Origin: Nocardioides sp. CER19
Lineage (GTDB): Bacteria > Actinomycetota > Actinomycetes > Propionibacteriales > Nocardioidaceae
Assembly (NCBI RefSeq): GCF_029846275.1
Contig: NZ_JARVWS010000001.1
Coordinates: 1,488,001 to 1,552,000, forward strand
DNA: 64,000 nucleotides
Reading direction: 5' to 3'
The position numbers and the translations under genes were made by a program. Below, in pieces: positions 1 through 8,354 of this stretch; the first letter of the stretch is position 1, and every line of letters begins with the position of its first letter. The notes below the pieces were generated by a model. The model was given only the letters and a program-made list of their open reading frames with translations, did no database searches and was not told the origin of the DNA.

Positions 1-1
1 C

Positions 2-448
2 GTGAGCCGGCGGGACGAGCGGGGGAGCGCGCTGGTCGAGTTCAGCTGGCTCGCGATCCTCCTGCTCGTCCCGCTCGTGTGGGTCGTGGTGTCGGTGTTC
101 ACGGTCCAGCGCGGCGCGTTCGCGGTCAGCGCCGCGGCCCGCGCCGCCGGGCGTGCCTACGCCCTGGCCGACTCGGACCGGCTGGGGGAGGCGCGAGCCC
201 GCCAGGCCGCGCAGCAGGCGCTCGCCGACCAGGGGCTCGACGCCGCTCCGCTGGACCTGCGCGTCACGTGCCGCCCCTACCCGCACGACTGCCACGCCGG
301 TACGTCGGTCATCACGGCGCGCGTGGCGAGCCGGGTCGCGCTGCCGTGGCTGCCGGCGTCGTTCGGGCTCGGCCGGCCGGTCTTCGCGCTCGACTCCTCG
401 CACACCGTCCCGATCGGCCAGTTCCAGGAGGTGGGCGATGCGGACTGA
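2..448 (+). CDS. TadE-like pilus assembly pseudopilin
   Basis: Small single-pass exported protein of the TadE/TadG type, which supports assembly or secretion of Flp (Tad) pili. Residues 8-17 read GSALVEFSWL, the typical TadE start, followed by one long hydrophobic helix (about residues 16-34) and a short extracellular region with two cysteines (residues 90 and 97). The GTG start lies one base from the window edge; since TadE proteins begin this way the gene is probably complete. Its end overlaps the next gene by 11 bases, so the two are co-translated. The rest of the tad operon presumably lies to the left, outside the window. Family assignment is secure; the exact role in the pilus is inferred. 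Confidence 0.8.
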   Translation: MSRRDERGSALVEFSWLAILLLVPLVWVVVSVFTVQRGAFAVSAAARAAGRAYALADSDRLGEARARQAAQQALADQGLDAAPLDLRVTCRPYPHDCHAGTSVITARVASRVALPWLPASFGLGRPVFALDSSHTVPIGQFQEVGDAD

Positions 449-872
449 GCGAGGCTCCACCATCCCGCTGATCGTGGGCTTCGCCGGGCTGCTGCTCGTC
501 GCGATCGCGGTCGTGGTCGACGCGACGGCCGCCTACCTGCAGCGGCAGAGCCTGGACACCCTCGCCGATGGGGCGGCGCTGCGCGGCGCCGACCTCGGCG
601 CCCAGGGTCTCGAGGTCTACGCCGGCGGGCTGGGCTCCGGCCGGCTCGAGATCACCGAGCAGGCGGCTCGGCTCGCGGTGGCCGGCTACCTGACCGACAC
701 CGGCGCCTACCGGCGGTTCCCCGGGTTGAGCTTCGACGTGTCCGTCGGCACCGAGCGGGTCGTCGTACGACTGCACGCGCCGGCCGACCTGCCGCTGCAC
801 GTGCCGGGCTCGCCGGACCGGCCACTGGTCGGTGCCAGCGGCTCGGCGGTGGTGACGGTGGACGACGACTGA
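438..872 (+). CDS. TadG-like pilus-associated membrane protein
   Basis: 144-residue protein with the N-terminal pattern of the putative Flp pilus-assembly TadE/G-like domain: RTERGSTIPL then a hydrophobic helix at about residues 9-29, followed by AAYLQRQSLDTLADGAALRGA, the usual start of the extracytoplasmic part of these proteins. The ATG at 438 was chosen because it falls inside the end of the upstream TadE-like gene (11-base overlap) and because this family begins directly before the helix. It is the last gene of the pilus cluster seen here, since the next gene encodes an unrelated secreted protein. The function is inferred from family and neighbour. Confidence 0.75.
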   Translation: MRTERGSTIPLIVGFAGLLLVAIAVVVDATAAYLQRQSLDTLADGAALRGADLGAQGLEVYAGGLGSGRLEITEQAARLAVAGYLTDTGAYRRFPGLSFDVSVGTERVVVRLHAPADLPLHVPGSPDRPLVGASGSAVVTVDDD

Positions 873-919
873 GCGCAGCGAACTTGATCTCCCGCCCCAG
901 GCGGCTCACGCTGGACCGG

Positions 920-1384
920 ATGTCTTCGATCACCAGAGCCGTCCTCCTGCCCGTCGTCGCCGCGCTCACGCTGGGAGTGGCGGCGCTGATCGGCCCGTCC
1001 GCCCAGGCGGCCACCCCGCACAGCTACGGCGCGGCAGCGGTCAAGGCGACCAACGCCGCGCGCCGGGCGCACGACCTGCGCCGGCTGCGGGCCAACGCGT
1101 GCCTGCAGGGCTTCGCCGACCGACAGGCCGCCCGGATGGCGGCGCAGCGACGGATGTTCCACCAGGACATCCGCGTCCCGCTGCGCCGGTGCGGGATGCA
1201 CACCGTGGGGGAGAACGTCGCGGTCGGCTACGCCACCGGCCGGGGCGTCGTACGCAACGGCTGGATGAGGTCGCCGGGGCACCGCGCCAACATCCTGCGC
1301 CGCTCCTTCCACCTGGTCGCCGTCGCGGCTCGCAAGGGCGCGGACGGCCGCTGGTACGCGTCCCAGGTGTTCGGCGCACGCTGA
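920..1384 (+). CDS. Secreted CAP-domain (SCP/PR1-like) protein
   Basis: Exported protein of about 154 residues. From the ATG at 920 a signal peptide runs to about residue 31 (cleavage near SAQA-ATPHS). An earlier TTG at 884 is possible but would add an unlikely extension. The CAP signatures are visible: [11 protein letters not shown], then [12 protein letters not shown], and a C-terminal YASQVFG strand. Two cysteines (in ANACLQG and RRCGM) probably form a disulfide. CAP proteins are common extracellular proteins in actinobacteria and their biochemical role is mostly unknown. It lies between the pilus genes and prfB and does not obviously belong to either. Confidence 0.8.
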   Translation: MSSITRAVLLPVVAALTLGVAALIGPSAQAATPHSYGAAAVKATNAARRAHDLRRLRANACLQGFADRQAARMAAQRRMFHQDIRVPLRRCGMHTVGENVAVGYATGRGVVRNGWMRSPGHRANILRRSFHLVAVAARKGADGRWYASQVFGAR

Positions 1385-1439
1385 CCCCGCTCCGCCGGGA
1401 ATGACGGCGGCGTCCACCGGGCCGGTAGTCTTGCCCCTT

Positions 1440-2558
1440 GTGGCAGGCCCCGACTTCGACGCCGAGATCAAGCAGCTCCAGGCGACCATGCACACCATCG
1501 AGCAGGTGCTCGACCTCGACGCGATGAAGACCGAGATCGCCTCGCTCGAGGAGCAGGTCGCCGCGCCCGACCTGTGGGACGACCAGGCCAACGCCCAGAA
1601 GGTGACCGGCCGGCTCTCGCTCCTCCAGGGCGAGCTGGAGCGCTACTCGGTGCTCAACGGCCGTGTCGACGACCTCGGCGTTCTCGTGGAGCTCGCCCAG
1701 GAGGAGGCCGACGCCGACACGCTCGCCGAGGCGGAGTCCGAGCTCGGCCGGGTGAAGAAGGAGGTCGAGGCCCTCGAGGTCCGCACCCTCCTCAACGGCG
1801 AGTACGACGCCCGCGAGGCGATCGTCACCATCCGCTCCGGCGCCGGCGGCGTCGACGCGGCCGACTTCGCCGAGATGCTCATGCGCATGTACACGCGCTG
1901 GGCCGAGCGCAACAAGTACCCCGTCGAGGTCTTCGACGTCTCCTACGCCGAGGAGGCCGGCATCAAGTCGGCCGAGTTCGCGATCCACGCGCCCTACGCC
2001 TACGGCACCCTGTCGGTCGAGGCGGGCACGCACCGCCTGGTGCGGATCAGCCCCTTCGACAACCAGGGCCGTCGTCAGACGTCCTTCGCCGCGGTCGAGG
2101 TCGTGCCGCAGCTCGAGCAGACCGACGAGATCGAGGTCGACGAGAACGAGGTCCGGGTCGACGTCTTCCGCTCCGGCGGCCCCGGCGGCCAGTCGGTCAA
2201 CACCACCGACTCCGCGGTCCGACTGACCCACCTCCCGACCGGCATCGTCGTCAGCTGCCAGAACGAGAAGTCGCAGCTGCAGAACAAGGCCGCCGCGATG
2301 GTCGTCCTCAAGGCCAAGCTCCTCGCGAAGAGGAAGGCCGAGGAGGCGGCACTCAAGAAGGACCTCAAGGGCGACGTCGCCGCGAGCTGGGGGGACCAGA
2401 TGCGCAACTACGTGCTGAACCCCTACCAGATCGTCAAGGACCTGCGCACCGGCTACGAGACCGGCAACCCGCAGCCCGTCTTCGACGGCGAGATCGACGC
2501 CTTCCTCGAGGCCGGGATCCGCTGGCGCCGCGGCGCCGACAAGGCCGCCGAGAACTGA
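1440..2558 (+). CDS. prfB: Peptide chain release factor 2
   Basis: Class I release factor reading UGA and UAA. The 372-residue chain carries the codon-recognition SPF tripeptide ([11 protein letters not shown]) and the peptidyl-transferase GGQ loop ([16 protein letters not shown]). The GTG at 1440 ([10 protein letters not shown]) is preferred over the ATG at 1401 because it matches the usual actinobacterial start and follows a TAGTCT -10 hexamer at 1426-1431 by 8 bases, which predicts a leaderless transcript. No in-frame stop interrupts the N-terminal region, so the autoregulatory +1 frameshift known from Escherichia coli prfB is absent. As in other actinobacteria, the ftsEX division genes follow. 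Confidence 0.96.
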   Translation: MAGPDFDAEIKQLQATMHTIEQVLDLDAMKTEIASLEEQVAAPDLWDDQANAQKVTGRLSLLQGELERYSVLNGRVDDLGVLVELAQEEADADTLAEAESELGRVKKEVEALEVRTLLNGEYDAREAIVTIRSGAGGVDAADFAEMLMRMYTRWAERNKYPVEVFDVSYAEEAGIKSAEFAIHAPYAYGTLSVEAGTHRLVRISPFDNQGRRQTSFAAVEVVPQLEQTDEIEVDENEVRVDVFRSGGPGGQSVNTTDSAVRLTHLPTGIVVSCQNEKSQLQNKAAAMVVLKAKLLAKRKAEEAALKKDLKGDVAASWGDQMRNYVLNPYQIVKDLRTGYETGNPQPVFDGEIDAFLEAGIRWRRGADKAAEN

Positions 2559-2623
2559 CGTCCCTGACCGTCTGACCGTCTGAGCGCCGCGACGGCGTGT
2601 CGGGGTCCGAGAGGTTCGACAGA

Positions 2624-3241
2624 TCAGGTGCCCGCGGCCTGCAGCACCGACGCGCACCAGCGGTCGGCGACGTCCGCCGGGTCGGGCGCCCGCGAGCCGG
2701 CGAGCTGGCACACCAGCCACGCGTCGCCGAACAGGCCGCGGTAGGACAGCGTCGTCGTCGCGCCCGCCACGCACTTCAGGGCGACCGTCGGCGAGCCGAA
2801 CGCCGCGGCGCCCGGCAGCGGCGTGCAGCCGCGCTGGGCGCGGGCGGAGGCCACCAGCTCCTCGCCCCGCGCGACGGTGACCGGTGGGGCGAAGACCCAG
2901 GCCGAGGCCACCGTGCCCGACCCTGAGGTCCACGAGCAGCCGAACTCGTGCGCCACGTCGTGGGTCCCCGGGAGCGGGTCGCCGTTGGACCACGCCGCCG
3001 CCTTCGGCGAGTCGTCGTCGACGGCCGCGTGGACGTCGGCCGAGGGCACGTGGTCGCAGAACGGCCCCCGGCGTACGACGGCCGTGGTGGTGTCGATCGA
3101 GGACAACCGGGTCGCGAGCGGCCGCGTCGTGGTCGGGTGCGTCGCGGGAGGGGACTGCAGGACGACACCCGCCGCCACCGCAGCGCCTGTCACCACGACC
3201 GCGAGGAGCAGCGCGGGCAGGGGACGGGACAGGCGGGGCAC
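2624..3241 (-). CDS. Putative exported protein, DUF3558-like
   Basis: 205-residue protein from a GTG at 3241: a short N-terminus, one hydrophobic helix (residues 8-27, PLPALLLAVVVTGAAVAAG) and an extracytoplasmic part with paired cysteines (FCDHVP, FGCSW, RGCTP, LKCVAG, LVCQL, RWCAS). The cysteine-rich layout and the early FCDHVPSADV segment resemble small DUF3558-type exported proteins of actinobacteria, but no lipobox is visible and the match is only suggestive. The start is supported by a TATGGT hexamer 6 bases upstream on the same strand. It is divergent from ftsE, with 52 bases between the two starts. The function is unknown. Confidence 0.6.
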   Translation of the reverse strand: MPRLSRPLPALLLAVVVTGAAVAAGVVLQSPPATHPTTTRPLATRLSSIDTTTAVVRRGPFCDHVPSADVHAAVDDDSPKAAAWSNGDPLPGTHDVAHEFGCSWTSGSGTVASAWVFAPPVTVARGEELVASARAQRGCTPLPGAAAFGSPTVALKCVAGATTTLSYRGLFGDAWLVCQLAGSRAPDPADVADRWCASVLQAAGT

Positions 3242-3293
3242 GCCCAAACCATAGATGTCAAGGTTCAGACGCCCACCGCCTATCCTCGATCGG

Positions 3294-3983
3294 GTGATTC
3301 GCTTCGAGAAGGTGACCAAGACCTACCCCGGCTCCGGCAGGCCTGCGCTCGAGCAGGTCTCCGTCGACGTGGAGAAGGGCGAGTTCGTCTTCCTCGTCGG
3401 CCAGTCGGGCTCGGGCAAGTCGACGGCTCTCCGACTCATCCTGCGCGAGACCCGCCCGTCCTCGGGCCGCGTCTACGTCGCCGGCAAGGAGATCAACCGC
3501 CTCGCCGGCTGGAAGGTGCCGCGGCTGCGCCGCCAGATCGGCACGGTGTTCCAGGACTTCCGCCTGCTGCAGAACAAGACCGTGTCCGAGAACGTCGCCT
3601 TCGCGATGCAGGTGACCGGCCACTCCCGCGGTGACATCACCAAGCGGGTGCCCGAGACGCTCGAGCTGGTCGGCCTCGACGGCAAGGGCGACCGGATGCC
3701 CGACGAGCTCTCCGGTGGCGAGCAGCAGCGGGTCGCGATCGCTCGCGCGTTCGTCAACCGCCCGATGATCCTCATCGCCGACGAGCCGACCGGAAACCTC
3801 GACCCGTCGACGAGCGTCGGCATCATGAAGCTGCTGGACCGGATCAACCGGACCGGCACGACCGTCCTGATGGCGACCCACGACGCCGGCGTCGTGGACC
3901 AGATGCGCAAGCGCGTGATCGAGCTCGGCGACGGCCGGGTCCTGCGTGACCAGACGCAGGGCGGCTACGGCTCCCAGCACTGA
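3294..3983 (+). CDS. ftsE: Cell division ATP-binding protein FtsE
   Basis: ATPase of the FtsEX complex, which couples ATP hydrolysis to activation of peptidoglycan hydrolases at the septum. The 229-residue protein shows Walker [10 protein letters not shown], the signature [14 protein letters not shown], Walker [12 protein letters not shown] and the switch histidine in ATHDAG. The GTG at 3294 was chosen because it gives the normal FtsE N-terminus ([12 protein letters not shown]) and lies 7 bases after a TATCCT hexamer, so the mRNA is probably leaderless. ftsX begins 32 bases downstream. Confidence 0.97.
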   Translation: MIRFEKVTKTYPGSGRPALEQVSVDVEKGEFVFLVGQSGSGKSTALRLILRETRPSSGRVYVAGKEINRLAGWKVPRLRRQIGTVFQDFRLLQNKTVSENVAFAMQVTGHSRGDITKRVPETLELVGLDGKGDRMPDELSGGEQQRVAIARAFVNRPMILIADEPTGNLDPSTSVGIMKLLDRINRTGTTVLMATHDAGVVDQMRKRVIELGDGRVLRDQTQGGYGSQH

Positions 3984-4015
3984 CGACCGCCGGCCAGCAG
4001 AACAGAAAGAGCCCC

Positions 4016-4927
4016 ATGCAGCTTCGCTATGTCTTCTCCGAGCTCGGCCAGGGCCTGCGTCGCAACCTGTCGATGCACATCGCCGTCGTGCTCACCCTCT
4101 TCGTCTCGCTGACCCTCGTCGGCATGGGCGTCCTGCTCAACCAGCAGGCGCAGCGTGCCGCCGACCAGTGGGGCAACCAGCTCCAGATCACCGTCTACCT
4201 GTGCCGCAACGGCGACAACGTGCCCTCGTGCGCCAGCGAGGTCACCGAGCCGCAGAAGCAGGCCATCGCCAAGGTGATCCAGGACAACCCCAACGTCGAC
4301 TCCTTCTCCCTCGAGTCGAAGGCCGAGGCCTTCCAGAAGGTCAAGGAGCTCTACGGCAGCGACCGGTTCACCGGCCCTGACGCCGTGATCACCGAGGACG
4401 ACATGGCCGAGTCGTTCTGGATCACCCTCAAGGACCCGCACCAGGCCGAGGTCGTCAAGGAGGCCGTGGTCGGGCTCGACGGCGTCTCCCGCGTCCAGGA
4501 CCTGCGCAACGTCGTGGGACCGATCCTGAGCTTCATCGACTACATGAAGTACGGCGCCGGCCTGGTCGCCATCTTCCTGGGCATCGCCGCCCTGCTGCTG
4601 GTCGCCAACACCATCCGGCTGGCCGCCTTCGCCCGACGTCGCGAGATCGCGATCATGCGGCTGGTGGGAGCCTCGACGCTCTACATCGCCCTGCCGTTCC
4701 TGCTCGAGGCGGTGGTCACCGCGGTGGTCGGTGTCGCCCTCGCCACAGGGGCGCTGGCGGCGTTCATGCAGTTCGGCATCGTCGGCAAGCTGGCGAAGTC
4801 CCTCGACTTCATCCTGTGGATCGACTGGAGCCAGTTCTGGTGGGCGGTCCTGGTGGTCGCGATCCTCGGCCCGGTGCTGACGCTGGTGCCGACGCTGCTG
4901 CTGACGCGGAAGTACCTCAAGGTCTGA
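4016..4927 (+). CDS. ftsX: Cell division permease-like protein FtsX
   Basis: Membrane partner of FtsE. The 303-residue chain has the FtsX layout: cytoplasmic N-terminus, TM1 (about residues 22-43), a large extracellular domain (about 44-165) that in relatives binds the hydrolase or its activator, then three further TM helices, with the conserved RREIAIMRLVGAS cytoplasmic segment between TM2 and TM3. The extracellular loop contains two cysteines (LCRNGDNVPSCAS), a likely disulfide as in other actinobacterial FtsX proteins. A strong hairpin terminator follows immediately at 4946-4980, so ftsE-ftsX form a two-gene operon and the peptidase downstream has its own promoter. Confidence 0.96.
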   Translation: MQLRYVFSELGQGLRRNLSMHIAVVLTLFVSLTLVGMGVLLNQQAQRAADQWGNQLQITVYLCRNGDNVPSCASEVTEPQKQAIAKVIQDNPNVDSFSLESKAEAFQKVKELYGSDRFTGPDAVITEDDMAESFWITLKDPHQAEVVKEAVVGLDGVSRVQDLRNVVGPILSFIDYMKYGAGLVAIFLGIAALLLVANTIRLAAFARRREIAIMRLVGASTLYIALPFLLEAVVTAVVGVALATGALAAFMQFGIVGKLAKSLDFILWIDWSQFWWAVLVVAILGPVLTLVPTLLLTRKYLKV

Positions 4928-4945
4928 GCCGCCGATCGGCGTGAC

Positions 4946-4980
4946 GCGCCCGGGTTCCGAAATCCCCGGAACCCGGGCGC
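4946..4980 (+). terminator. Intrinsic terminator after ftsX
   Basis: Perfect 14-bp stem (GCGCCCGGGTTCCG, 4946-4959, pairing with 4967-4980) around the 7-base loop AAATCCC. No T-tract follows, which is normal for actinobacterial terminators. It separates ftsEX from the M23 peptidase gene. Confidence 0.8.
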
Positions 4981-5032
4981 TGACGATTTACCGTCGAGGC
5001 GTTCACTTCCCCGAACACGAAGGCTTCCTCCC

Positions 5033-6358
5033 GTGCGCTCCTTCCCCCGCACGCTCGGACGCCGACGCCTCGCGGCCGTCACGCTGGCTGCCGTCGCCGT
5101 CGGTGGTCTGGCCGTCCCCATCGTCGACCCCGCGCTGCCCTGGGCGTCCGCAGCCGGCGGGGACAAGCTGAAGCAGAAGCAGAAGCGAGTGCACCAGCAG
5201 GTCCAGCAGGCCGGCAGCGACCTGGACGAGTCGAGCGCCCAGCTCGTCGCCGCGACCAAGCAGCTCGCGGCCGCCAACAAGGTGCTCGCCGCCTCGCGAG
5301 CCCGACTGGCCACCGCCCGGGCCAACCTCGTCACGGCCGAGCAGTCGCTCGCCGCCGCGAAGGTCGAGGACCAGCGCATGCAGGCCGCGCTCGCGGCCGC
5401 CCAGGCCCGGCTGGCCCAGGCCCGCGCGGACCTCGACAAGGGGCAGCAGGCCGTCGACGACCAGAAGCAGAAGGTGCGCGACACCTTCGCCGACATGGTG
5501 GAGCAGGGCGACCCGCGGCTGCTGGCGTTCGGCGCGCTGATGCACGCCGAGTCGCCGGAGGACATCGCCCGCCAGCAGGAGCTCAACGACACGGTGCTCT
5601 CCAGCCAGTCGGCGCAGTACCAGTCGCTGCGCACCGCCGAGGTGCTCCTCAAGGTCCGGGCGAAGGATGTCAAGAAGGCGACCGACGCTGTCGCCGTCCA
5701 GCGCCAGCAGGCCGCCGACCACCTCGTGGTCGTGCAGGGCCTGGAGCAGCAGGCCACCGCCGCCCGCGACGCGGTCGCCGCCTCGGTCGCGGAGGACGCC
5801 CAGGCCACGGCCGCCGCGCAGACCGCGCGCCAGGCCGCCGTACGCATCAAGCAGCACGACGTCGCCGTCCTCAAGGGCCTCAAGGCCCGGGAGGACAAGA
5901 TCAAGCAGCAGATCCTGGCGCTGGCCCACCGGCAGCGCAATCGCCAGGTCGGCCAGACGAGCGGGATGTTCCTCAACCCCGTCTCGGACACCTACGTCAC
6001 GTCGCCGTACGGCTGGCGCAAGCACCCGATCTACGGCTACTGGGGCCTCCACGACGGCGACGACTTCCACGCCCCGTGCGGCGTGCCGGAGCGCGCGGTC
6101 GACACCGGCAAGGTCATCAGCGAGTACTACTCCAGCGTCTGGGGCAACCGTCTCTACCTCAGCCTGGGCAACATCAACGGCCACAACTACACGGTCATCT
6201 ACAACCACATCAGCCGTTACGCCGCCCACGTCGGGCAGGTCGTCGGCCGCGGCGAGACGGTCGCGTACGCCGGCACGACCGGCTGGTCGACCGCCTGCCA
6301 CCTGCACTTCACCGTGCTCAGGGACGGCAACCCGGTCGACCCGCAGTCGGTGCTCTGA
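5033..6358 (+). CDS. Coiled-coil M23 (LytM) endopeptidase, EnvC-like
   Basis: Exported 441-residue protein: signal peptide to about residue 40, a long alanine/glutamine-rich coiled coil (about 43-300), then a C-terminal LytM domain. The domain shows zinc ligands in GLHDGDDFHAPCG and in the HLHF motif near the C-terminus, so it is predicted to be catalytically active, unlike degenerate activators such as E. coli EnvC. The coiled coil plus LytM layout and the position directly after ftsEX suggest a septal hydrolase controlled by FtsEX. In mycobacteria this niche is filled by the NlpC/P60 enzyme RipC, so M23 use here would be an alternative. The ftsX terminator lies between, so it is probably transcribed separately. 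Confidence 0.88.
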   Translation: MRSFPRTLGRRRLAAVTLAAVAVGGLAVPIVDPALPWASAAGGDKLKQKQKRVHQQVQQAGSDLDESSAQLVAATKQLAAANKVLAASRARLATARANLVTAEQSLAAAKVEDQRMQAALAAAQARLAQARADLDKGQQAVDDQKQKVRDTFADMVEQGDPRLLAFGALMHAESPEDIARQQELNDTVLSSQSAQYQSLRTAEVLLKVRAKDVKKATDAVAVQRQQAADHLVVVQGLEQQATAARDAVAASVAEDAQATAAAQTARQAAVRIKQHDVAVLKGLKAREDKIKQQILALAHRQRNRQVGQTSGMFLNPVSDTYVTSPYGWRKHPIYGYWGLHDGDDFHAPCGVPERAVDTGKVISEYYSSVWGNRLYLSLGNINGHNYTVIYNHISRYAAHVGQVVGRGETVAYAGTTGWSTACHLHFTVLRDGNPVDPQSVL

Positions 6359-6363
6359 CGTCG

Positions 6364-7128
6364 ATGGCGGGCGAGGCTGTCCGGGTCGAGCGCTCGGGCC
6401 CCGTGACGACCGTCGTGCTCGACCGGCCGGAGCGCCGCAACGCGGTCGACGGGACGACCGCCGCCGAGCTGGCGGCCGCCTTCCGCGAGTTCGACGCCGA
6501 CCCGTCCGCCGCGGTCGCGGTGCTCCACGGCGAGGGCGGCACGTTCTGCTCGGGCGCCGACCTCACGGCGGTCGGGACGCCCGCCCAGAACCGGGTCGCC
6601 CCCGACGGGGACGGCCCGATGGGAGTCACCCGGCTGCAGCTCTCGAAGCCGGTGATCGCCGCCATCGAGGGGTACGCCGTCGCCGGTGGCCTCGAGCTCG
6701 CGATCTGGTGCGACCTGCGGGTGGCCGCCGCGGACGCCGTGCTGGGCGTCTTCTGCCGCCGGTGGGGCGTGCCGCTCATCGACGGCGGCACGGTGCGCCT
6801 GCCGCGACTGATCGGCCGCAGCCGCGCGCTCGACATGATCCTCACCGGCCGTGCCGTCGACGCCTCCGAGGCCCTCGACTTCGGTCTGGTCAACCGGGTC
6901 GTCGAGCCCGGGGCGGCCCGCGCTGCGGCGGAGGCCCTCGCGGCCGACCTCGCCGCGCTCCCGCAGACGTGCCTGCGCAACGACCGGGTGTCGGTGCTGC
7001 ACGGCGAGGCCCTGCCGCTCGAGGAGGCGATGGCCTACGAGCTCCAGGTCGGTCTCGGCTCGCTCGCCGCCGACGGCATCGCAGGTGCGGCCCGCTTCGC
7101 CGGGGGAGCGGGACGGCACGGCGAGTAG
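6364..7128 (+). CDS. Enoyl-CoA hydratase/isomerase family protein
   Basis: 254-residue crotonase-fold enzyme starting at the ATG 6364, six bases after the peptidase stop. Family marks are VVLDRPERRNAVDG at the N-terminus, the oxyanion-hole segment GGTFCSGADLTAVG, and the second oxyanion motif AAIEGYAVAGGLELAIWCDLR. The catalytic segment reads RWGVPLIDGGTVRLPRLIG, which lacks the paired glutamates of canonical enoyl-CoA hydratases and matches a subgroup often annotated as crotonase/enoyl-CoA hydratase family. The substrate is unknown. Neighbouring genes give no metabolic context. Confidence 0.85.
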   Translation: MAGEAVRVERSGPVTTVVLDRPERRNAVDGTTAAELAAAFREFDADPSAAVAVLHGEGGTFCSGADLTAVGTPAQNRVAPDGDGPMGVTRLQLSKPVIAAIEGYAVAGGLELAIWCDLRVAAADAVLGVFCRRWGVPLIDGGTVRLPRLIGRSRALDMILTGRAVDASEALDFGLVNRVVEPGAARAAAEALAADLAALPQTCLRNDRVSVLHGEALPLEEAMAYELQVGLGSLAADGIAGAARFAGGAGRHGE

Positions 7129-7194
7129 CCCGCCGGGGCCTCGGAAAACGGCCCGAGTTCGAATCCCCTTGCGATCGCTTGCGAGAATGGTGGG

Positions 7195-7674
7195 ATGCCG
7201 AAGGAGAAGGGGCGCAAGCTCATCGCGCAGAACAAGAAGGCGCGGCACGACTACCACATCGAGGACACCTACGAGGCCGGCCTGGTCCTCACGGGTACCG
7301 AGGTGAAGTCCCTGCGCCAGGGTCGCGCGTCCCTCGTCGACGGCTTCGTAGACGTCGAGCGCGGCGAGGCGTGGCTGCACGCGGTCCACATCCCGGAGTA
7401 CACCCAGGGCACCTGGACCAACCACTCCGCGCGGCGCAAGCGCAAGCTGCTGCTGCACAAGGAGGAGATCGAGAAGATCGACCGCCGGGTGTCGGAGAAG
7501 GGCCTCACCGTCGTACCGCTGGCGCTCTACTTCAGCGACGGCCGCGCCAAGGTCGAGATCGCCCTCGCCCGAGGCAAGAAGTCGTGGGACAAGCGCCAGT
7601 CGATCGCCGAGCGCACCGCCAACCGGGAGAAGGAGCAGGCGGTCGGCCGCTACCTCAAGGGCGTCCGCGACTGA
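7195..7674 (+). CDS. smpB: SsrA-binding protein SmpB
   Basis: 159-residue tmRNA-binding protein needed for ribosome rescue by trans-translation. It has the SmpB core ([36 protein letters not shown]) and the basic C-terminal tail [20 protein letters not shown] that enters the mRNA channel. The ATG lies 6 bases after the hexamer GAGAAT, a possible leaderless start. The gene for its RNA partner ssrA follows 108 bases downstream in the same direction, the usual actinobacterial arrangement. Confidence 0.97.
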   Translation: MPKEKGRKLIAQNKKARHDYHIEDTYEAGLVLTGTEVKSLRQGRASLVDGFVDVERGEAWLHAVHIPEYTQGTWTNHSARRKRKLLLHKEEIEKIDRRVSEKGLTVVPLALYFSDGRAKVEIALARGKKSWDKRQSIAERTANREKEQAVGRYLKGVRD

Positions 7675-7681
7675 CCCGCGA

Positions 7682-7702
7682 CGGGGCCGCGACGGGGCCC
7701 CG
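7682..7702 (+). terminator. Likely smpB terminator hairpin
   Basis: GC-rich hairpin with a 7-bp stem (CGGGGCC at 7682-7688 with GGCCCCG at 7696-7702) and a 7-base loop, eight bases after the smpB stop and before the tmRNA promoter region. A TAGTGT hexamer at 7737-7742 and a second inverted repeat (GGCCGC/GCGGCC, 7752-7767) lie between it and ssrA and may be part of the ssrA promoter or leader. Confidence 0.5.
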
Positions 7703-7782
7703 CGGTTATCAGCTGGGGGAATGCGTGCCCCGCCGGTAGTGTTGTCCTGTTGGCCGCCTCGGCGGCCGTTGACAAGTCAAGA

Positions 7783-8152
7783 GGGGCTGATCGGTTTCGA
7801 CTTGGGACGTTAGTTCCAGGGGAAGCGGGTCGAGAAGCCAGCGCCATCTCGTAAAAGTCGCTGGAAACACATAACTGCCAACGCTAAGCGCAGTTCCTTC
7901 GCTCTCGCCGCCTGATTGCGGTGATCGAAGCGTCAGACAGGGCGTCCGTCTCCGGCCCTGATCCTGGCGTCGACTAGGAGACTCACCCTCCCTCTCTCGC
8001 TAGTGGGGTTCGAGGGGACATCTAGCTAGCTGGGCCTGTCGGCGACGTGTCTGCGTCGAGCGCCGGGGCCGAGAAAACGACACCCACAGACTGCACCCGG
8101 AGAAGACCTGGATCGACGCTCGAGGACCGGGGTTCGATTCCCCGCAGCTCCA
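7783..8152 (+). ncRNA. ssrA: Transfer-messenger RNA (ssrA)
   Basis: tmRNA rescues stalled ribosomes with SmpB. The 5' end GGGGCTGATCGGTTTCGAC and the 3' end (TTCGATTCCCCGCAGCTCC) are diagnostic; GGGGCTG pairs with CAGCTCC to form the acceptor stem (one G-U). The tag reading frame starts at the resume codon GCC at 7877 and ends with TGA at 7913-7915, giving the degradation tag ANAKRSSFALAA, which ends in the ALAA protease signal. The terminal CCA is not encoded in full. A strong terminator follows at 8195-8219, and an accessory block starts right behind it. Confidence 0.96.
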
Positions 8153-8177
8153 CTCACTCACTCTCTCTTGTGGTCTC

Positions 8178-8354
8178 TCAGGAGATACCGGACGACCCGG
8201 ACCCCAGTGGGGTCCGGGTTTTCTGTTTCTGGGGTCCGGCCCGGGGGTCGGCCGGTGGGCCGGTGGGTCGGTGGTCGCGGCTCGGGTCGATGGTCAGCCC
8301 GCGGATCATCTCGCCGGTGGCGGCGTTCACGATGCGGAACTGGAGCCGCGCGTT
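8178..8354 (-). pseudogene. Transposase C-terminal remnant (IS481-like)
   Basis: Reading the minus strand in the frame that ends with TGA at 8180-8178 gives RLQFRIVNAATGEM followed by IRGLTIDPSRDHRPTGPP and a low-complexity tail. The pattern NAATGE..IR.LT.DP.RD..P is the usual C-terminal end of IS481-type integrase-core transposases. Only this tail is present, with no catalytic DDE domain upstream, so this is the scar of an insertion element at the junction between ssrA and the copper/oxidase block. Its DNA also encodes, in another frame, the last residues of the copCD gene. The family name is from memory; the truncation is directly visible. Confidence 0.6.
8195..8219 (+). terminator. Intrinsic terminator after ssrA
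   Basis: Perfect 11-bp stem (ACCCGGACCCC at 8195-8205 with 8209-8219), 3-base loop, followed by TTTTCTGTTTCT. It is one of the few hairpins here with a T-tract. It ends ssrA and faces the converging copper-resistance gene. Confidence 0.88.

Noticed and set aside
1440-1560. Programmed frameshift in prfB
   Set aside because: The frame is continuous from GTG 1440 to the stop, with no in-frame TGA in the N-terminal region.
1041-2993. A 650-codon open frame on the minus strand across the CAP gene and prfB
   Set aside because: It lies opposite certain genes (prfB) and has no recognisable motif or start signal.
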